Below the pieces are notes generated by a model. The model was given only the letters and a program-made list of their open reading frames with translations, did not search any database and was not told the DNA's origin. 42,697 nt of DNA from an uncultured Eubacteriales bacterium (GTDB lineage: Bacteria > Bacillota > Clostridia > Oscillospirales > Oscillospiraceae). The stretch is from NCBI GenBank assembly GCA_900546295.1, contig URCK01000008.1:1-42697 (forward strand). Reading direction: 5' to 3'. Positions 31,235 to 39,143 of this stretch are shown here, piece by piece; positions within the stretch are counted from its first letter, which is position 1, and each line of letters begins with the position of its first letter. The position numbers and the translations under genes are program-made.

Positions 31235-31289
31235 GGGAAAATTCTTATTCTTCTGTCATTCGTTCCCTTTTTGTGCTTTTCTGCCGTGC

Positions 31290-31318
31290 TTGCAATTCTC
31301 TCCCGCAGCCCGTATAAT
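31290..31318 (+). promoter_or_regulatory. Promoter of dut
   Basis: TTGCAA (31290-31295) and TATAAT (31313-31318) are 17 bases apart, close to consensus. An AAAGGAGG site lies at about 31335-31343 before the dut ATG. Confidence 0.85.
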
Positions 31319-31350
31319 AGGGCCTCAGATCACAAAAGGAGGAATCCCTC

Positions 31351-31794
31351 ATGTCCATGGTTCAGATCAAAAAGCTCCGCGAAAATGCGGTTCTTCCCGC
31401 GCGCGGCTCTGCCTTTGCCGCCGGTTACGACCTCTGCGCCTGCCTGGAAGGCGACGAAACCGTCATCATCCCCCCGCACCACACCCTCAAGATCGGCACG
31501 GGCCTCGCCTTCGCGCTGCCCGAGGGCACGTTCGGCGCGGTCTTTGCCCGCAGCGGCCTTGCGAGCAAGCAGGACCTGCGCCCCGCCAACTGCGTCGGCG
31601 TGGTCGACAGCGACTATCGCGGCGAATGCTTCATCGCCCTGCACAACGACGGCATGCAGGAGCGCACCATCCGCCACGGCGACCGCATCGCCCAGCTCGT
31701 GCTGCTGCCCTTCCTCCCGATGGAGTTTGAAGAGGTCGACGCGCTTTCCGAAACCGCGCGCGGCGAGGGCGGCTTCGGCAGTACGGGGCGGTAA
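31351..31794 (+). CDS. dut: dUTP diphosphatase
   Basis: This 147-aa trimeric dUTPase hydrolyses dUTP to dUMP and pyrophosphate, keeping uracil out of DNA and feeding ThyA. Motifs are I (AAGYDLCA), II (FARSGLASK), III (VGVVDSDYRGE), IV (GDRIAQLVLLP) and V (ARGEGGFGSTGR), all in order. The annotated ATG follows an AGGAGG site. It converges on the FabG-like gene with only six bases between stop codons. Confidence 0.96.
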   Translation: MSMVQIKKLRENAVLPARGSAFAAGYDLCACLEGDETVIIPPHHTLKIGTGLAFALPEGTFGAVFARSGLASKQDLRPANCVGVVDSDYRGECFIALHNDGMQERTIRHGDRIAQLVLLPFLPMEFEEVDALSETARGEGGFGSTGR

Positions 31795-31800
31795 ATCGCC

Positions 31801-32535
31801 TTAGAGCACGAACGCCCCGTCCACCGCCAGCACCTGCCCCGTGACGAACGACGCTCTTTCCGAGGCAAGATACGATACCGCCGCGGCGATATCCTCGGGC
31901 GTTCCGATGCGCCCGAGCGGCGTCTGCTCTCTCAGGTCGCGGATCGTCTCCTCGCCCAGCGCCCTGACCATGTCCGTCTCGATGACGCCGGGGGCAACGC
32001 AGTTGACGCGGATGCCGCTCGGCGCAAGCTCCATGGCAAGCGAGCGCGTGAGGCCGATGATGGCGTGCTTCGTGCAGGAATAGGTCACCTCGCACGACGC
32101 GCCGTGCTGGCCCCACATCGACGAGATATTCACGATGCAGCCGCATTTTTCATGCAGCATCCGCGGCAGCACCGCCTGGATCGTGTTGCGCGCGCCGCAG
32201 AGGTTCACGCCGAAGTAGCGGTCCCACTCCTCGTCCGTCACGTCCTGAAAAAGTCCCTGCCCGGCAACGCCTGCGTTGTTCACGAGCAGTGTGACCGGCC
32301 CGAGCTCGCGCTCGCAGCGCGCGACCATGTCGTTCACCTGCGCGCGCACGGAAACGTCCGCCTGCACCGCGATGGCCTCGCAGCCCTCGCTGCGCAGCAG
32401 CGCCGTGAGCTCATCGGCCTTGTCCTGTCTCTCATAATAGTTCACGCACACGGCGCAGCCGTCGTGCGCAAGCTGATATGCCGTCGCGCGGCCGATGCCG
32501 CGGGACGAGCCTGTGATAAGCGCCACTTTTTTCAT
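31801..32535 (-). CDS. fabG: FabG-like short-chain dehydrogenase/reductase
   Basis: I choose the ATG at 32535 (244 aa, MKKVALITGSSRG) after a GGAGG site. It is a classical SDR with NADP(H)-binding TGSSRGIG (8-15), NNAG (86-89), catalytic Ser138 region (NISS), Tyr152 and Lys156 (YSCTK), and the C-terminal SFVTGQVLAVDGAFVL that marks 3-oxoacyl-ACP reductase-like proteins. No other fatty-acid synthesis genes are nearby, so it may be a secondary reductase of unknown substrate rather than the main FabG. Confidence 0.85.
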   Translation of the reverse strand: MKKVALITGSSRGIGRATAYQLAHDGCAVCVNYYERQDKADELTALLRSEGCEAIAVQADVSVRAQVNDMVARCERELGPVTLLVNNAGVAGQGLFQDVTDEEWDRYFGVNLCGARNTIQAVLPRMLHEKCGCIVNISSMWGQHGASCEVTYSCTKHAIIGLTRSLAMELAPSGIRVNCVAPGVIETDMVRALGEETIRDLREQTPLGRIGTPEDIAAAVSYLASERASFVTGQVLAVDGAFVL

Positions 32536-32569
32536 GCAGCCGCCTCCAAAAAATTCAAGAATCTTACTT

Positions 32570-32598
32570 AGTATATTGGAAACGTCCCCAAAAAGCAA
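32570..32598 (-). promoter_or_regulatory. Promoter of the FabG-like gene
   Basis: On the minus strand TTGCTT (32598..32593) and TATACT (32575..32570) are 17 bases apart, with a short leader to the ATG at 32535. Confidence 0.78.
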
Positions 32599-32708
32599 GC
32601 GACAGGGCCCTGCTTTCTTTCTCTGCGGAGCCGCAGTCCCTCTTTTGGGGAACTTTTTTGCGTTTTTTCCGTCTAATATAGGTAAAGGGCGCAAGGGGGT
32701 GAGCGAAA

Positions 32709-33632
32709 ATGCGCCGCTTCAATCTCTTTTCCCGCGGCATGACCTCGCTTTTCAAGCTGGCCGTCCGCCTGCTTGTCATCGCCCTGAGCGTATCGCTGCT
32801 TCAGCAGGCGCACCGTCTGCCGCCCGCACCGCCGCCCATACCGCCGCAGCTCGACCGGCGCGCCATGCCGGAGCTCTCCGCCGCGGCGGCGCCCGTCCGG
32901 GAAAGCAGCGCTGAAAAGCCCGCGCCAGACTGGCGCTTTTTCGTCCTTGAGTACCACAACTTCACCGACGACCCCGCGCAGGCAACGGATTACACCATGA
33001 CGATCTCCGGACTGCGGCGCGATCTCGATTTTCTGCGCGACAGGGGCTATACGACGATCCTTCCGCGCGAGCTTGCCGCCGGGCAGCTCGACAGCGGTGC
33101 GCCGCTGCCGCAAAAGGCGGTGCTGCTCACCTTTGACGACGGCTACGAGAGCAACTACACCCTCGCCTTCCCTCTGCTGCAGGAATATGGCGCAAAGGCC
33201 GCTGTCTCGCTCATCACCGCGCGCATCGACGAGGGCACAAGCGGCTTTCTCTCCTGGGATGCGTGCCGCGAGATGGCGAAAAGCGGCCTTATCGAGTTCG
33301 CCTCCCACACCAACGACCACCACATTCGCAACGATGCCGACGGCATCGAGCGCAGGGACGGGGAATCGGAGGAGGACTACCTTGCGCGCATCTCCTACGA
33401 TCTTGAGACCAGCGTCACCCGCATTCTTCTCGAAACCGGTCAGCGTGCCACTGCCTTCACCTACCCGCTCGGCAGGATGGAACCCTGGGCCGAGCCTTTC
33501 CTGCAGCAGCATTTCTCCGTCACCTTCTCCGGCGTTTACGGCAGGGCACGCTATGGCAATTCGCTCTATCATCTGCCGCGCTATAATATCAGCGACGTCC
33601 ACCCTGCAAGCGAATATATCCGCACGTCCTGA
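32709..33632 (+). CDS. Membrane-anchored polysaccharide deacetylase
   Basis: This 307-aa protein has one N-terminal transmembrane/signal segment (about residues 12-32), a Pro-rich linker (38-50) and an extracellular NodB-type deacetylase domain. The domain shows motif 1 TFDDGYESN (Asp143-Asp144) and motif 2 SHTNDHH (His198, His202), the metal ligands. A later FTYPLGRMEPWAEPF may stand for motif 3. The family removes acetyl groups from surface N-acetylglucosamine polymers or peptidoglycan. The substrate is not clear; it is close in plan to PgaB/IcaB-like or PdaB-like enzymes. Confidence 0.87.
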   Translation: MRRFNLFSRGMTSLFKLAVRLLVIALSVSLLQQAHRLPPAPPPIPPQLDRRAMPELSAAAAPVRESSAEKPAPDWRFFVLEYHNFTDDPAQATDYTMTISGLRRDLDFLRDRGYTTILPRELAAGQLDSGAPLPQKAVLLTFDDGYESNYTLAFPLLQEYGAKAAVSLITARIDEGTSGFLSWDACREMAKSGLIEFASHTNDHHIRNDADGIERRDGESEEDYLARISYDLETSVTRILLETGQRATAFTYPLGRMEPWAEPFLQQHFSVTFSGVYGRARYGNSLYHLPRYNISDVHPASEYIRTS

Positions 33633-33633
33633 C

Positions 33634-33862
33634 CCCATCGCGCCTTGCCGCAAAGCGGCAACAGCGCCGCGCACCACCAATCTGCGCAATCGCCATCATC
33701 ACTAAGGCTGCCCCCCATCGCGCATTGCCCGTCAGGGCAACAGCGCCGCGCACCTCCGTCCGGCGCAGGCATTTCTACCCACGCCGTCCCCCCGGCGCTT
33801 TTGCGCCGTGAAATGCTTTTGCTGCGCAAAAGCATTTGCGCAGGCGGAATTCACTTCCGCCG
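33634..33862. repeat. 80-bp tandem repeat followed by a row of hairpins
   Basis: Two copies of a unit beginning CCCCATCGCGC(C/A)TTGCC start at 33634 and 33714, exactly 80 bases apart. Both contain CAACAGCGCCGCGCACC, with variable inner bases. The rest is made of short perfect hairpins: CGGCGC/GCGCCG (about 33792-33807), AAATGCTTTTGC/GCAAAAGCATTT (33811-33837) and GGCGGAA/TTCCGCC (33844-33862). No plausible gene is present. It may be a REP-like extragenic element or a decayed repeat family. Confidence 0.65.
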
Positions 33863-33885
33863 AGCATTTTGATGTCCCACGGAAT

Positions 33886-33925
33886 CCAAAAAAAGTCCAC
33901 GACTTCCGTCGTGGACTTTTTTTGG
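33886..33925 (-). terminator. Terminator of tRNA-Gly overlapping its CCA end
   Basis: An 18-base arm CCAAAAAAAGTCCACGAC pairs perfectly with its complement around a TTCC loop. The right arm shares its last three bases with the CCA end of the tRNA gene, so transcription ends almost directly after the mature 3' end. Confidence 0.9.
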
Positions 33926-33996
33926 AGCAGGGTACGGGAGTCGAACCCGCCTTAACGGCTTGGGAAGCCGCTGTAATACCGATATACCAACCCTGC
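33923..33996 (-). tRNA. tRNA-Gly(CCC)
   Basis: The 74-nt cloverleaf has an acceptor stem GCAGGGT/ACCCTGC and a genomically encoded TCCA end. The anticodon stem is GCGGC/GCCGT with the 7-base loop TTCCCAA, giving anticodon CCC, which reads GGG. The T arm is GGCGGGTTCGACTCCC. Confidence 0.93.
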
Positions 33997-34006
33997 GAAC
34001 ACAGGG

Positions 34007-34035
34007 AGTATATCATATCTTTCGTGTCATTTCAA
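34007..34035 (-). promoter_or_regulatory. Promoter of tRNA-Gly(CCC)
   Basis: On the minus strand TTGAAA (34035..34030) and TATACT (34012..34007) are 17 bases apart. The predicted start lies a few bases before the mature 5' end at 33996. Confidence 0.82.
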
Positions 34036-34101
34036 GGCGAAATATTCATGTTGCCCCAAATCCTTTCATATTCTTTTGCAAACGAGGAAAGGAGCCCTGA
34101 C

Positions 34102-35235
34102 ATGAAACGAATCCTGCCGCTGCTGCTCATTTTTGCTCTCCTGCTGTGCGTCCCCGTGCGCGCCGACGAACTCACACTCGACGCTCCCTCCGCTCTTTTG
34201 ATGGAAAAGGCCACCGGCACGGTGCTCTTCGCCAAGGATGAGCACACGCCGCGCGAGGGCGCGAGCGTCACAAAGGTGATGACGCTGCTTTTAACCATGG
34301 AGGCCATCGACTCCGGCGCGCTCTCGTATGACGACACCGTCACCGGCAGCGCGCACGCCGCGTCCATGGGCGGCAGCCAGATCTGGCTCAAAGAGGGCGA
34401 GCAGATGCGCGCGGAAGACCTCATCAAAGCCGTTTGCGTCGTCTCCGGCAACGACGCGGCGGTTGCGCTCGGCGAGCACCTCGCCGGCAGCGAGGAGGCC
34501 TTCGTCGAGCGCATGAACGCGCGGGCGAAGGAACTCGGCATGAACGACACGCATTTTCTCAACTGCACAGGTCTTCCTGCGGAGGGACACGTCACCTCCG
34601 CTTACGACATCGCGCTCATGTCGCGCGAGCTCATTTTGCACCACCCCGATATTCGCCGCTTTACGACGATCTGGATGGATTCGCTGCGCGGTGGAGAGTC
34701 CCTGCTCGTCAACACCAACAAGCTCGTGCGCTTCTATCCCGGCGCGACGGGCCTCAAGACCGGCTCGACCAGCTCCGCCAAATACTGCATCAGCGCCACG
34801 GCGGAAAAGGACGGCATGGAGCTCATCGCCGTCGTGCTCGGCGGCAGCACGAGCGACAAGCGCTTTGCCGACGCCAAGGCCCTGCTGAACTACGGCTTTG
34901 CCGCCTATACGCTCCTCCCCGTCGTGCCCGAGTCTCCGCTCCCCGCCGTCCCCGTCACGCTGGGCACGCGCAGGCAGGTGCAGGCCGTCCTGCCGCAGGG
35001 GAGCGTCCTGCTTCTTGAGAAAAACCGTGCAAACGCTCTCACCCAGTCGCTCACGCTGAGTGAAGCCGTCGAAGCGCCCGTCGAACAGGGCGACACGCTC
35101 GGCTCGCTCGACCTTTTTACGGCCGACGGCACGCTCCTTTCCTCCCTGCCGCTGCTCGCGGGCGAGAGCGTCGCGCGCCTCACCTGGCGGCAGCTTTTCT
35201 GCCGCTGCGCCTCCTTTGCCCTCTGCATCCGCTGA
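34102..35235 (+). CDS. D-alanyl-D-alanine carboxypeptidase (DacF/penicillin-binding protein 5 type)
   Basis: I choose the ATG at 34102 (377 aa), 7 bases after AAAGGAG. The longer open frame to 33808 runs through the tRNA. The N-terminus is a signal peptide (MKRILPLLLIFALLLCVPVRADE). The S11 peptidase domain has Ser55-x-x-Lys58 (ASVTK), Ser115-Gly-Asn (VVSGN) and Lys219-Thr-Gly (LKTGS), which act on peptidoglycan D-Ala-D-Ala ends outside the membrane. A smaller beta-rich C-terminal domain follows (residues about 260-360). The short Cys-containing end (QLFCRCASFALC) replaces the usual amphipathic anchor helix. Confidence 0.93.
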   Translation: MKRILPLLLIFALLLCVPVRADELTLDAPSALLMEKATGTVLFAKDEHTPREGASVTKVMTLLLTMEAIDSGALSYDDTVTGSAHAASMGGSQIWLKEGEQMRAEDLIKAVCVVSGNDAAVALGEHLAGSEEAFVERMNARAKELGMNDTHFLNCTGLPAEGHVTSAYDIALMSRELILHHPDIRRFTTIWMDSLRGGESLLVNTNKLVRFYPGATGLKTGSTSSAKYCISATAEKDGMELIAVVLGGSTSDKRFADAKALLNYGFAAYTLLPVVPESPLPAVPVTLGTRRQVQAVLPQGSVLLLEKNRANALTQSLTLSEAVEAPVEQGDTLGSLDLFTADGTLLSSLPLLAGESVARLTWRQLFCRCASFALCIR

Positions 35236-35336
35236 TGCAGCATCGTATTTTCCACAATTTTTCCCGTTCCTCCTTTCATTTTTCGTGATACCTGCATAGA
35301 CTTTCACTTCTTTCGGCAAAAAAATGCGATTTCCGC

Positions 35337-35364
35337 TTGACAGAATGTTGAAAAGGTGTATACT
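35337..35364 (+). promoter_or_regulatory. Promoter of the riboswitch-controlled transporter gene
   Basis: TTGACA (35337-35342) and TATACT (35359-35364) are 16 bases apart. The first 100 bases after dacF hold no other feature I can support. Confidence 0.85.
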
Positions 35365-35381
35365 GCAAGCAATTTCATAAG

Positions 35382-35550
35382 TCTTGATAGAGGCGCGGCT
35401 GACATGAGTAGCCCCGACAAACGGCAGGAGACCGTGAGGGTGAAAGGGAAGGCCGCCGAAGGGTCGACCGGTTCCCTGACCGGTTGATTTCTGGGTCGTC
35501 GGGAAATACCCGGCGGACTGTCGTCCGAAAGGACGGAGTGCTGTCATGAT
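35382..35550 (+). promoter_or_regulatory. Lysine riboswitch (L box)
   Basis: The leader contains the ordered L-box elements: AGAGGCGCGGCTGACATGAG at the start, AGTAGCC, the GTGAGGGTGAAAGGGAAGG segment, GCCGCCGAAGGG, CTGGGTCGTCGGGAAATACC, GGCGGACTGTC and the closing GGACGGAGTGCTGTC. L boxes bind lysine and switch off lysine synthesis or transport genes. Here the aptamer precedes a terminator and an NhaC-type transporter gene, a known L-box target. The 8-mer GTCATGAT occurs at the aptamer end (35543) and again in the terminator's left arm (35614), so the two can compete for the same partner. Confidence 0.93.
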
Positions 35551-35609
35551 CGACGCGATCAGGATCTCCGCTGTTTTTGCTTTGTATGGCGTTCTTGATG
35601 TTCTTTGTG

Positions 35610-35644
35610 TTAAGTCATGATGGAAATCATGGCTTAATTTTTTT
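35610..35644 (+). terminator. Riboswitch-controlled intrinsic terminator
   Basis: TTAAGTCATGAT pairs with ATCATGGCTTAA (one G-U) around a GGAA tetraloop and is followed by seven T. It lies about 36 bases before the transporter start and is the likely expression platform: formed when lysine is bound, disrupted when it is not. Confidence 0.88.
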
Positions 35645-35679
35645 GCTCTGTGTGTAAAGCACAGGAAAGGAGAACCATC

Positions 35680-37218
35680 ATGAACTTTGTCGGAACCTTC
35701 TGGGCGCTTGTCCCCCCGATCATCGCCATTACACTGGCGCTGATCACCAAGGAGGCGTATTCGTCTCTTTTCATCGGCGTTGTCATCGGCGCGCTCTTTG
35801 CCTGCAACTTCTCCCCCGTTGCAACGATCGACATGATCATCAACGACGGTCTCATCACCGCCGTGGCGGATAATGCAGGCATCTTTCTCTTTCTCGTCCT
35901 GCTCGGCATCATCGTGGCGCTCGTCAACCTTGCCGGCGGCAGCGCCGCCTTCGGCCGCTGGGCGGAGAAAAACATCCACACCCGCGTGGGTGCGGCGCTC
36001 GCCACCTTCATCCTCGGTATCCTCATCTTCATTGATGACTACTTCAACTGCCTGACCGTCGGCTCTGTCATGCGCCCGGTCACCGACCGTCACCAGATCT
36101 CGCGTCCCAAGCTCGCCTACCTCATCGACGCTACCGCCGCGCCCGTTTGCATGATCGCGCCGATTTCTTCCTGGGCCGCCGCCGTATCCTCCACGGCGCA
36201 GGATCTCGATACCGGTATCTCCGGCATTCAGCTTTTCATCCGCGCCATCCCCTATAACTTCTATTCGATGCTGACCTTCGTCTTCATCATCACGCTCACG
36301 CTGCTCAAGTTCGACTACGGCCCGATGCGCGGCTTTGAAGAGCGCGCCCGCAGCACCGGCGACCTCTCCGCCGCTCCCGGCAGCACTGAGGAAAACGCCA
36401 ATCCCAAGGGCCGCGTCATCGACCTTGTCATCCCCGTCGTCGTGCTCATCATCACCTGCACCATCGGCATGATCTACGTCGGCGGCTTCTTCGGCGCTGA
36501 CGCTTCCGGCTGCACGGACTTTGCCGGCGACTTCATCGGTGCCTTCGGCAATACGGACGCCTTTGTCGGTCTTCCCTGGGGCGGCCTCATCTCGCTCATT
36601 ATCACGGTCCTCTACCTCGTCGCCCGCCGCGTCGTCGGCTTCCGCGAGGCCATGGCCTGCATCCCCAAGGGCTTTCAGGCCATGATCTCCCCCATCATCA
36701 TCCTCACGCTTGCCGTCTCCCTCAAGACGACGCTCAACGCGCTTGACGCCGCCGGTTACGTGCACGACCTGATGTATGCTGCCTCTGAGGGGCTCTACAA
36801 TATGCTCCCCGCCGTCATCTTCCTCGTCGCCTGCGTGCTGGCCTTCGCCTCCGGCACATCCTGGGGCACCTTCGGCATCCTCATCCCCATCGTCACCGCC
36901 ATCTTCCCCGGCGACAGCAGCCTTCTTTATATCGGTATCTCCGCCTGCTGCGCGGGCGCCGTTTGCGGCGACCACTGCTCCCCCATCTCCGATACGACCA
37001 TCATGTCCTCCGCCGGCGCGCAGTGTGAGCACGTCAATCATGTGGCAACGCAGCTCCCTTACGCCATCACCGTCGCCTGCCTGAGCTTTGTCTGCTTCGT
37101 GCTCGCGGGCTTCGTTCAGAACTGGGTCATCTGTCTTGCCATCGGCATCGTGATGACTGTCTGCACGCTCTTCGTCATCCGCAGGAACGAGGCGAGACAC
37201 GCCCGCATCAAGGATTGA
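35680..37218 (+). CDS. NhaC-family antiporter-like transporter, probable lysine transporter
   Basis: I choose the ATG at 35680 (512 aa) after AAAGGAG. It is a multi-helix membrane protein of the NhaC/Na+:H+ antiporter superfamily (about 11-12 transmembrane segments), with family signatures FIDDYFNCLTVGSVMRPVTD and GDHCSPISDTTIMSSAGA, plus FASGTSWGTFGILIPI. Members preceded by L boxes have been assigned as lysine transporters (LysW type). The lysine riboswitch here supports lysine as the substrate; the direction and the coupling ion are not shown by sequence. Confidence 0.88.
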   Translation: MNFVGTFWALVPPIIAITLALITKEAYSSLFIGVVIGALFACNFSPVATIDMIINDGLITAVADNAGIFLFLVLLGIIVALVNLAGGSAAFGRWAEKNIHTRVGAALATFILGILIFIDDYFNCLTVGSVMRPVTDRHQISRPKLAYLIDATAAPVCMIAPISSWAAAVSSTAQDLDTGISGIQLFIRAIPYNFYSMLTFVFIITLTLLKFDYGPMRGFEERARSTGDLSAAPGSTEENANPKGRVIDLVIPVVVLIITCTIGMIYVGGFFGADASGCTDFAGDFIGAFGNTDAFVGLPWGGLISLIITVLYLVARRVVGFREAMACIPKGFQAMISPIIILTLAVSLKTTLNALDAAGYVHDLMYAASEGLYNMLPAVIFLVACVLAFASGTSWGTFGILIPIVTAIFPGDSSLLYIGISACCAGAVCGDHCSPISDTTIMSSAGAQCEHVNHVATQLPYAITVACLSFVCFVLAGFVQNWVICLAIGIVMTVCTLFVIRRNEARHARIKD

Positions 37219-37243
37219 TTTCCTCCTCTCCATCTCTCATAAA

Positions 37244-37286
37244 GGAACGGACCGGCTCTTTGCGAGCCGGTCCGTTCCGCGTTTTT
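37244..37286 (+). terminator. Terminator after the transporter gene
   Basis: GGAACGGACCGGCTC pairs perfectly with GAGCCGGTCCGTTCC around a TTTGC loop, followed by GCG and six T. Confidence 0.9.
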
Positions 37287-37317
37287 TCGGCTTTTTCTTT
37301 TCTTCCGCCGCCGGATA

Positions 37318-37326
37318 TGGTATACT
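37318..37326 (+). promoter_or_regulatory. Extended -10 promoter of the PfkB-family kinase gene
   Basis: TGG-TATACT is an extended -10 element. The -35 region at 17 bases is weak. A CAGGAGGG ribosome binding site follows before the ATG at 37360. Confidence 0.65.
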
Positions 37327-37359
37327 GAGGAAAATTCAGACCACAGGAGGGCCGCCGCC

Positions 37360-38316
37360 ATGAGCATTGTCGTACTGGGCGCCGTTTTTGTCGATATCAA
37401 GGGTTATCCCCTCTCTTCCTACATTCCCGGCGGGCGCAACTCGGGCCGCGTCGTGCAGGTGCACGGCGGCGTGAGCCGCAACATTGTCGAGGATATCGCG
37501 AACGTCGAGCTGCGCCCCACGTTTGTGAGCCTCGTCGATGACTCGAGCGCGGGCGCGGACGTTGTCAAAAAACTCCGGAGCCACAAGGTCGATACGCGCT
37601 ACATGCGCACCACGCCCGACGGCATGGGCACATGGCTCGCCATCTTCGACAACACGGGAGATGTGACCGCGTCGATCTCCAAGCGCCCCGACCTCCACCC
37701 CATCGCCGACATTCTCGACGAGCAGGGCGACGAAATTTTCTCCCAGGCCGACAGCATCCTTCTTGAGATCGACATGGAAAAGGACGTCGTCAAGCGCACC
37801 TTTGCGCTGGCGGAGAAATACCAAAAGCCCGTTTACGCGGTCGTTTCCAATATGAGCATCGCCATCGAGCGGCGCGACTTTCTGCGCTCGGTGCACTGCT
37901 TCATCTGCAACCAGCAGGAGGCAGGCATTCTCTTTTCTGAGAATTACGACGATTTCACCCCCGACGAGATGCTCCCCGTCCTGCGCGACAAGATCAGCGG
38001 CGCGCAGATCCGCCGCATGGTCGTCACGATGGGCGCTCAGGGCGCGGTCTTTGCAACGCTCGACGGCGAGGAAGGCTTCTGCCCCGCGAAAAAGGTCGAC
38101 GTCAAGGATACGACCGGCGCGGGCGACGCGTTCTTTGCCGGAGCCGTCATCGGCCAGACCTACGGCAAGACCATGATGGAGTCCTGCGAGATCGGCACGC
38201 GCCTTGCCGCCTCCGTCATCACAACGGGCGAAAACGTCTGCCCGCGCTATCTGCCGAGCGAATTCGGGCTGGATGTTTCCTCTGCCGATGACGCGCAGCT
38301 CGCGCTCGAGCTTTGA
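37360..38316 (+). CDS. PfkB-family carbohydrate/nucleoside kinase
   Basis: This 318-aa ribokinase-family protein has the N-terminal substrate segment PGGRNSGRVVQVHGGVSRNIVED and the C-terminal anion-hole/base motif DTTGAGDAFFAG with catalytic Asp256, plus the NQQEAG segment that carries Asn184. It phosphorylates a sugar or nucleoside with ATP in the cytosol. The N-terminal GGVSRNIVEDIA pattern resembles pseudouridine-kinase-like and adenosine-kinase-like members, but the substrate cannot be fixed. It is monocistronic and ends at a strong terminator. Confidence 0.9.
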   Translation: MSIVVLGAVFVDIKGYPLSSYIPGGRNSGRVVQVHGGVSRNIVEDIANVELRPTFVSLVDDSSAGADVVKKLRSHKVDTRYMRTTPDGMGTWLAIFDNTGDVTASISKRPDLHPIADILDEQGDEIFSQADSILLEIDMEKDVVKRTFALAEKYQKPVYAVVSNMSIAIERRDFLRSVHCFICNQQEAGILFSENYDDFTPDEMLPVLRDKISGAQIRRMVVTMGAQGAVFATLDGEEGFCPAKKVDVKDTTGAGDAFFAGAVIGQTYGKTMMESCEIGTRLAASVITTGENVCPRYLPSEFGLDVSSADDAQLALEL

Positions 38317-38338
38317 TTCCGGCAGCATGCAAATACAG

Positions 38339-38376
38339 CAAAAAGCGAGGGACGATCGAGCGTCCCTCGCTTTTTG
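38339..38376. terminator. Bidirectional terminator between the kinase gene and the lipoprotein gene
   Basis: AAAAAGCGAGGGACG pairs with CGTCCCTCGCTTTTT around a six-base loop. It serves the kinase gene (plus) and the comM-thiI-cinA-lipoprotein operon (minus). Confidence 0.92.
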
Positions 38377-38385
38377 TTTTGTTTT

Positions 38386-39117
38386 TTACTGCCCGCACAG
38401 CGCGCTGCGGTTTTCTTCCGCAAGGCGCAGCGCCGCCTCGCGGTCCACGCCGTAGGCAAAGCGGAACTCATACGGCTTTGTCATCGTGATCGCGGTCACC
38501 GTGCCGTCCTTCAGGTAAAACACGATGTCGCGGACGTCGTAGTTCCCGCCGTCCTGCGGCGTCTGCGGCTGCCAGACGTAGGCGCGGTCGAAGTCATACG
38601 CAGGCTCGCTGTAGCCGTCCTCGGTGATGAAGCGGTCGTCCAGCTCCGTATCCTCAATTTCAATGCAGTAAAGCTTCTCCGGATACTCCGTCAGCAGTGC
38701 TTCCTCGCTGTCGCCGACCTTGACGCCGCGCGGCGTTCCCACGCCCACAGCGTCGGTGCGCAGGTAGCTGATGACCTCGCGCCCCGTTTCGGGGTAGTAG
38801 TCCGTCCCGACGACGAGCTGCGCATCTGCGTCGTAATGGCGTGCAAAGTCATAGGGCAGCATCCCGTCGCTGCCGCAGGTCGTATCCTTCGTTTCCCCAT
38901 TCGGCTCGTAGTCCGTTCCAAGGCTCAAAAATCCATCCGGCAGCTCCAGCGTAAAGTTGGCGTCCGGCTGCGGTTCGACCGTCAGCTCTTCCTCCTGCAC
39001 CAGGGGCTCGTCCGGTGCCGTATCCGGCGCTTCCTGCTTTTCTCCGCAGCCTGACGCCAAAAGTGTCAGCGCCGCCAAGAGTGCCGCAAGCGGCAGCGCC
39101 GCATTTTTCCGTCTCAT
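38386..39117 (-). CDS. Predicted lipoprotein of unknown function
   Basis: This 243-aa protein has a short signal peptide with a lipobox ending at Cys24 (LLASGC), so it should be anchored on the outer face of the membrane. The mature part has an acidic spacer and a folded domain without a motif I recognise. It includes segments such as SLGTDYEPNGETKDTTCGSDGMLPYDF and DIVFYLKDGTVTAITM. It is last in the comM-thiI-cinA operon, 26 bases after cinA, with a GGGAGGAG site. Confidence 0.82.
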   Translation of the reverse strand: MRRKNAALPLAALLAALTLLASGCGEKQEAPDTAPDEPLVQEEELTVEPQPDANFTLELPDGFLSLGTDYEPNGETKDTTCGSDGMLPYDFARHYDADAQLVVGTDYYPETGREVISYLRTDAVGVGTPRGVKVGDSEEALLTEYPEKLYCIEIEDTELDDRFITEDGYSEPAYDFDRAYVWQPQTPQDGGNYDVRDIVFYLKDGTVTAITMTKPYEFRFAYGVDREAALRLAEENRSALCGQ

Positions 39118-39143
39118 ATCGGTCTCCTCCCTGATTTTGTTTT

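Noticed and set aside
33634..33780. CRISPR array
   Set aside because: There are only two repeat units, the spacing is too long, there are no regular spacers and no cas genes.
33808..34101. Upstream extension of the carboxypeptidase from 33808
   Set aside because: It would translate through the terminator and tRNA-Gly gene. The ATG at 34102 has a signal peptide and a proper ribosome binding site.
34291..37233. A 980-codon open frame on the minus strand opposite the carboxypeptidase and transporter genes
   Set aside because: It runs antisense through a tightly conserved enzyme, a riboswitch and a transporter, and has the repetitive Arg/Ala/Gly/Asp-rich look of a GC-rich shadow frame with no domain.
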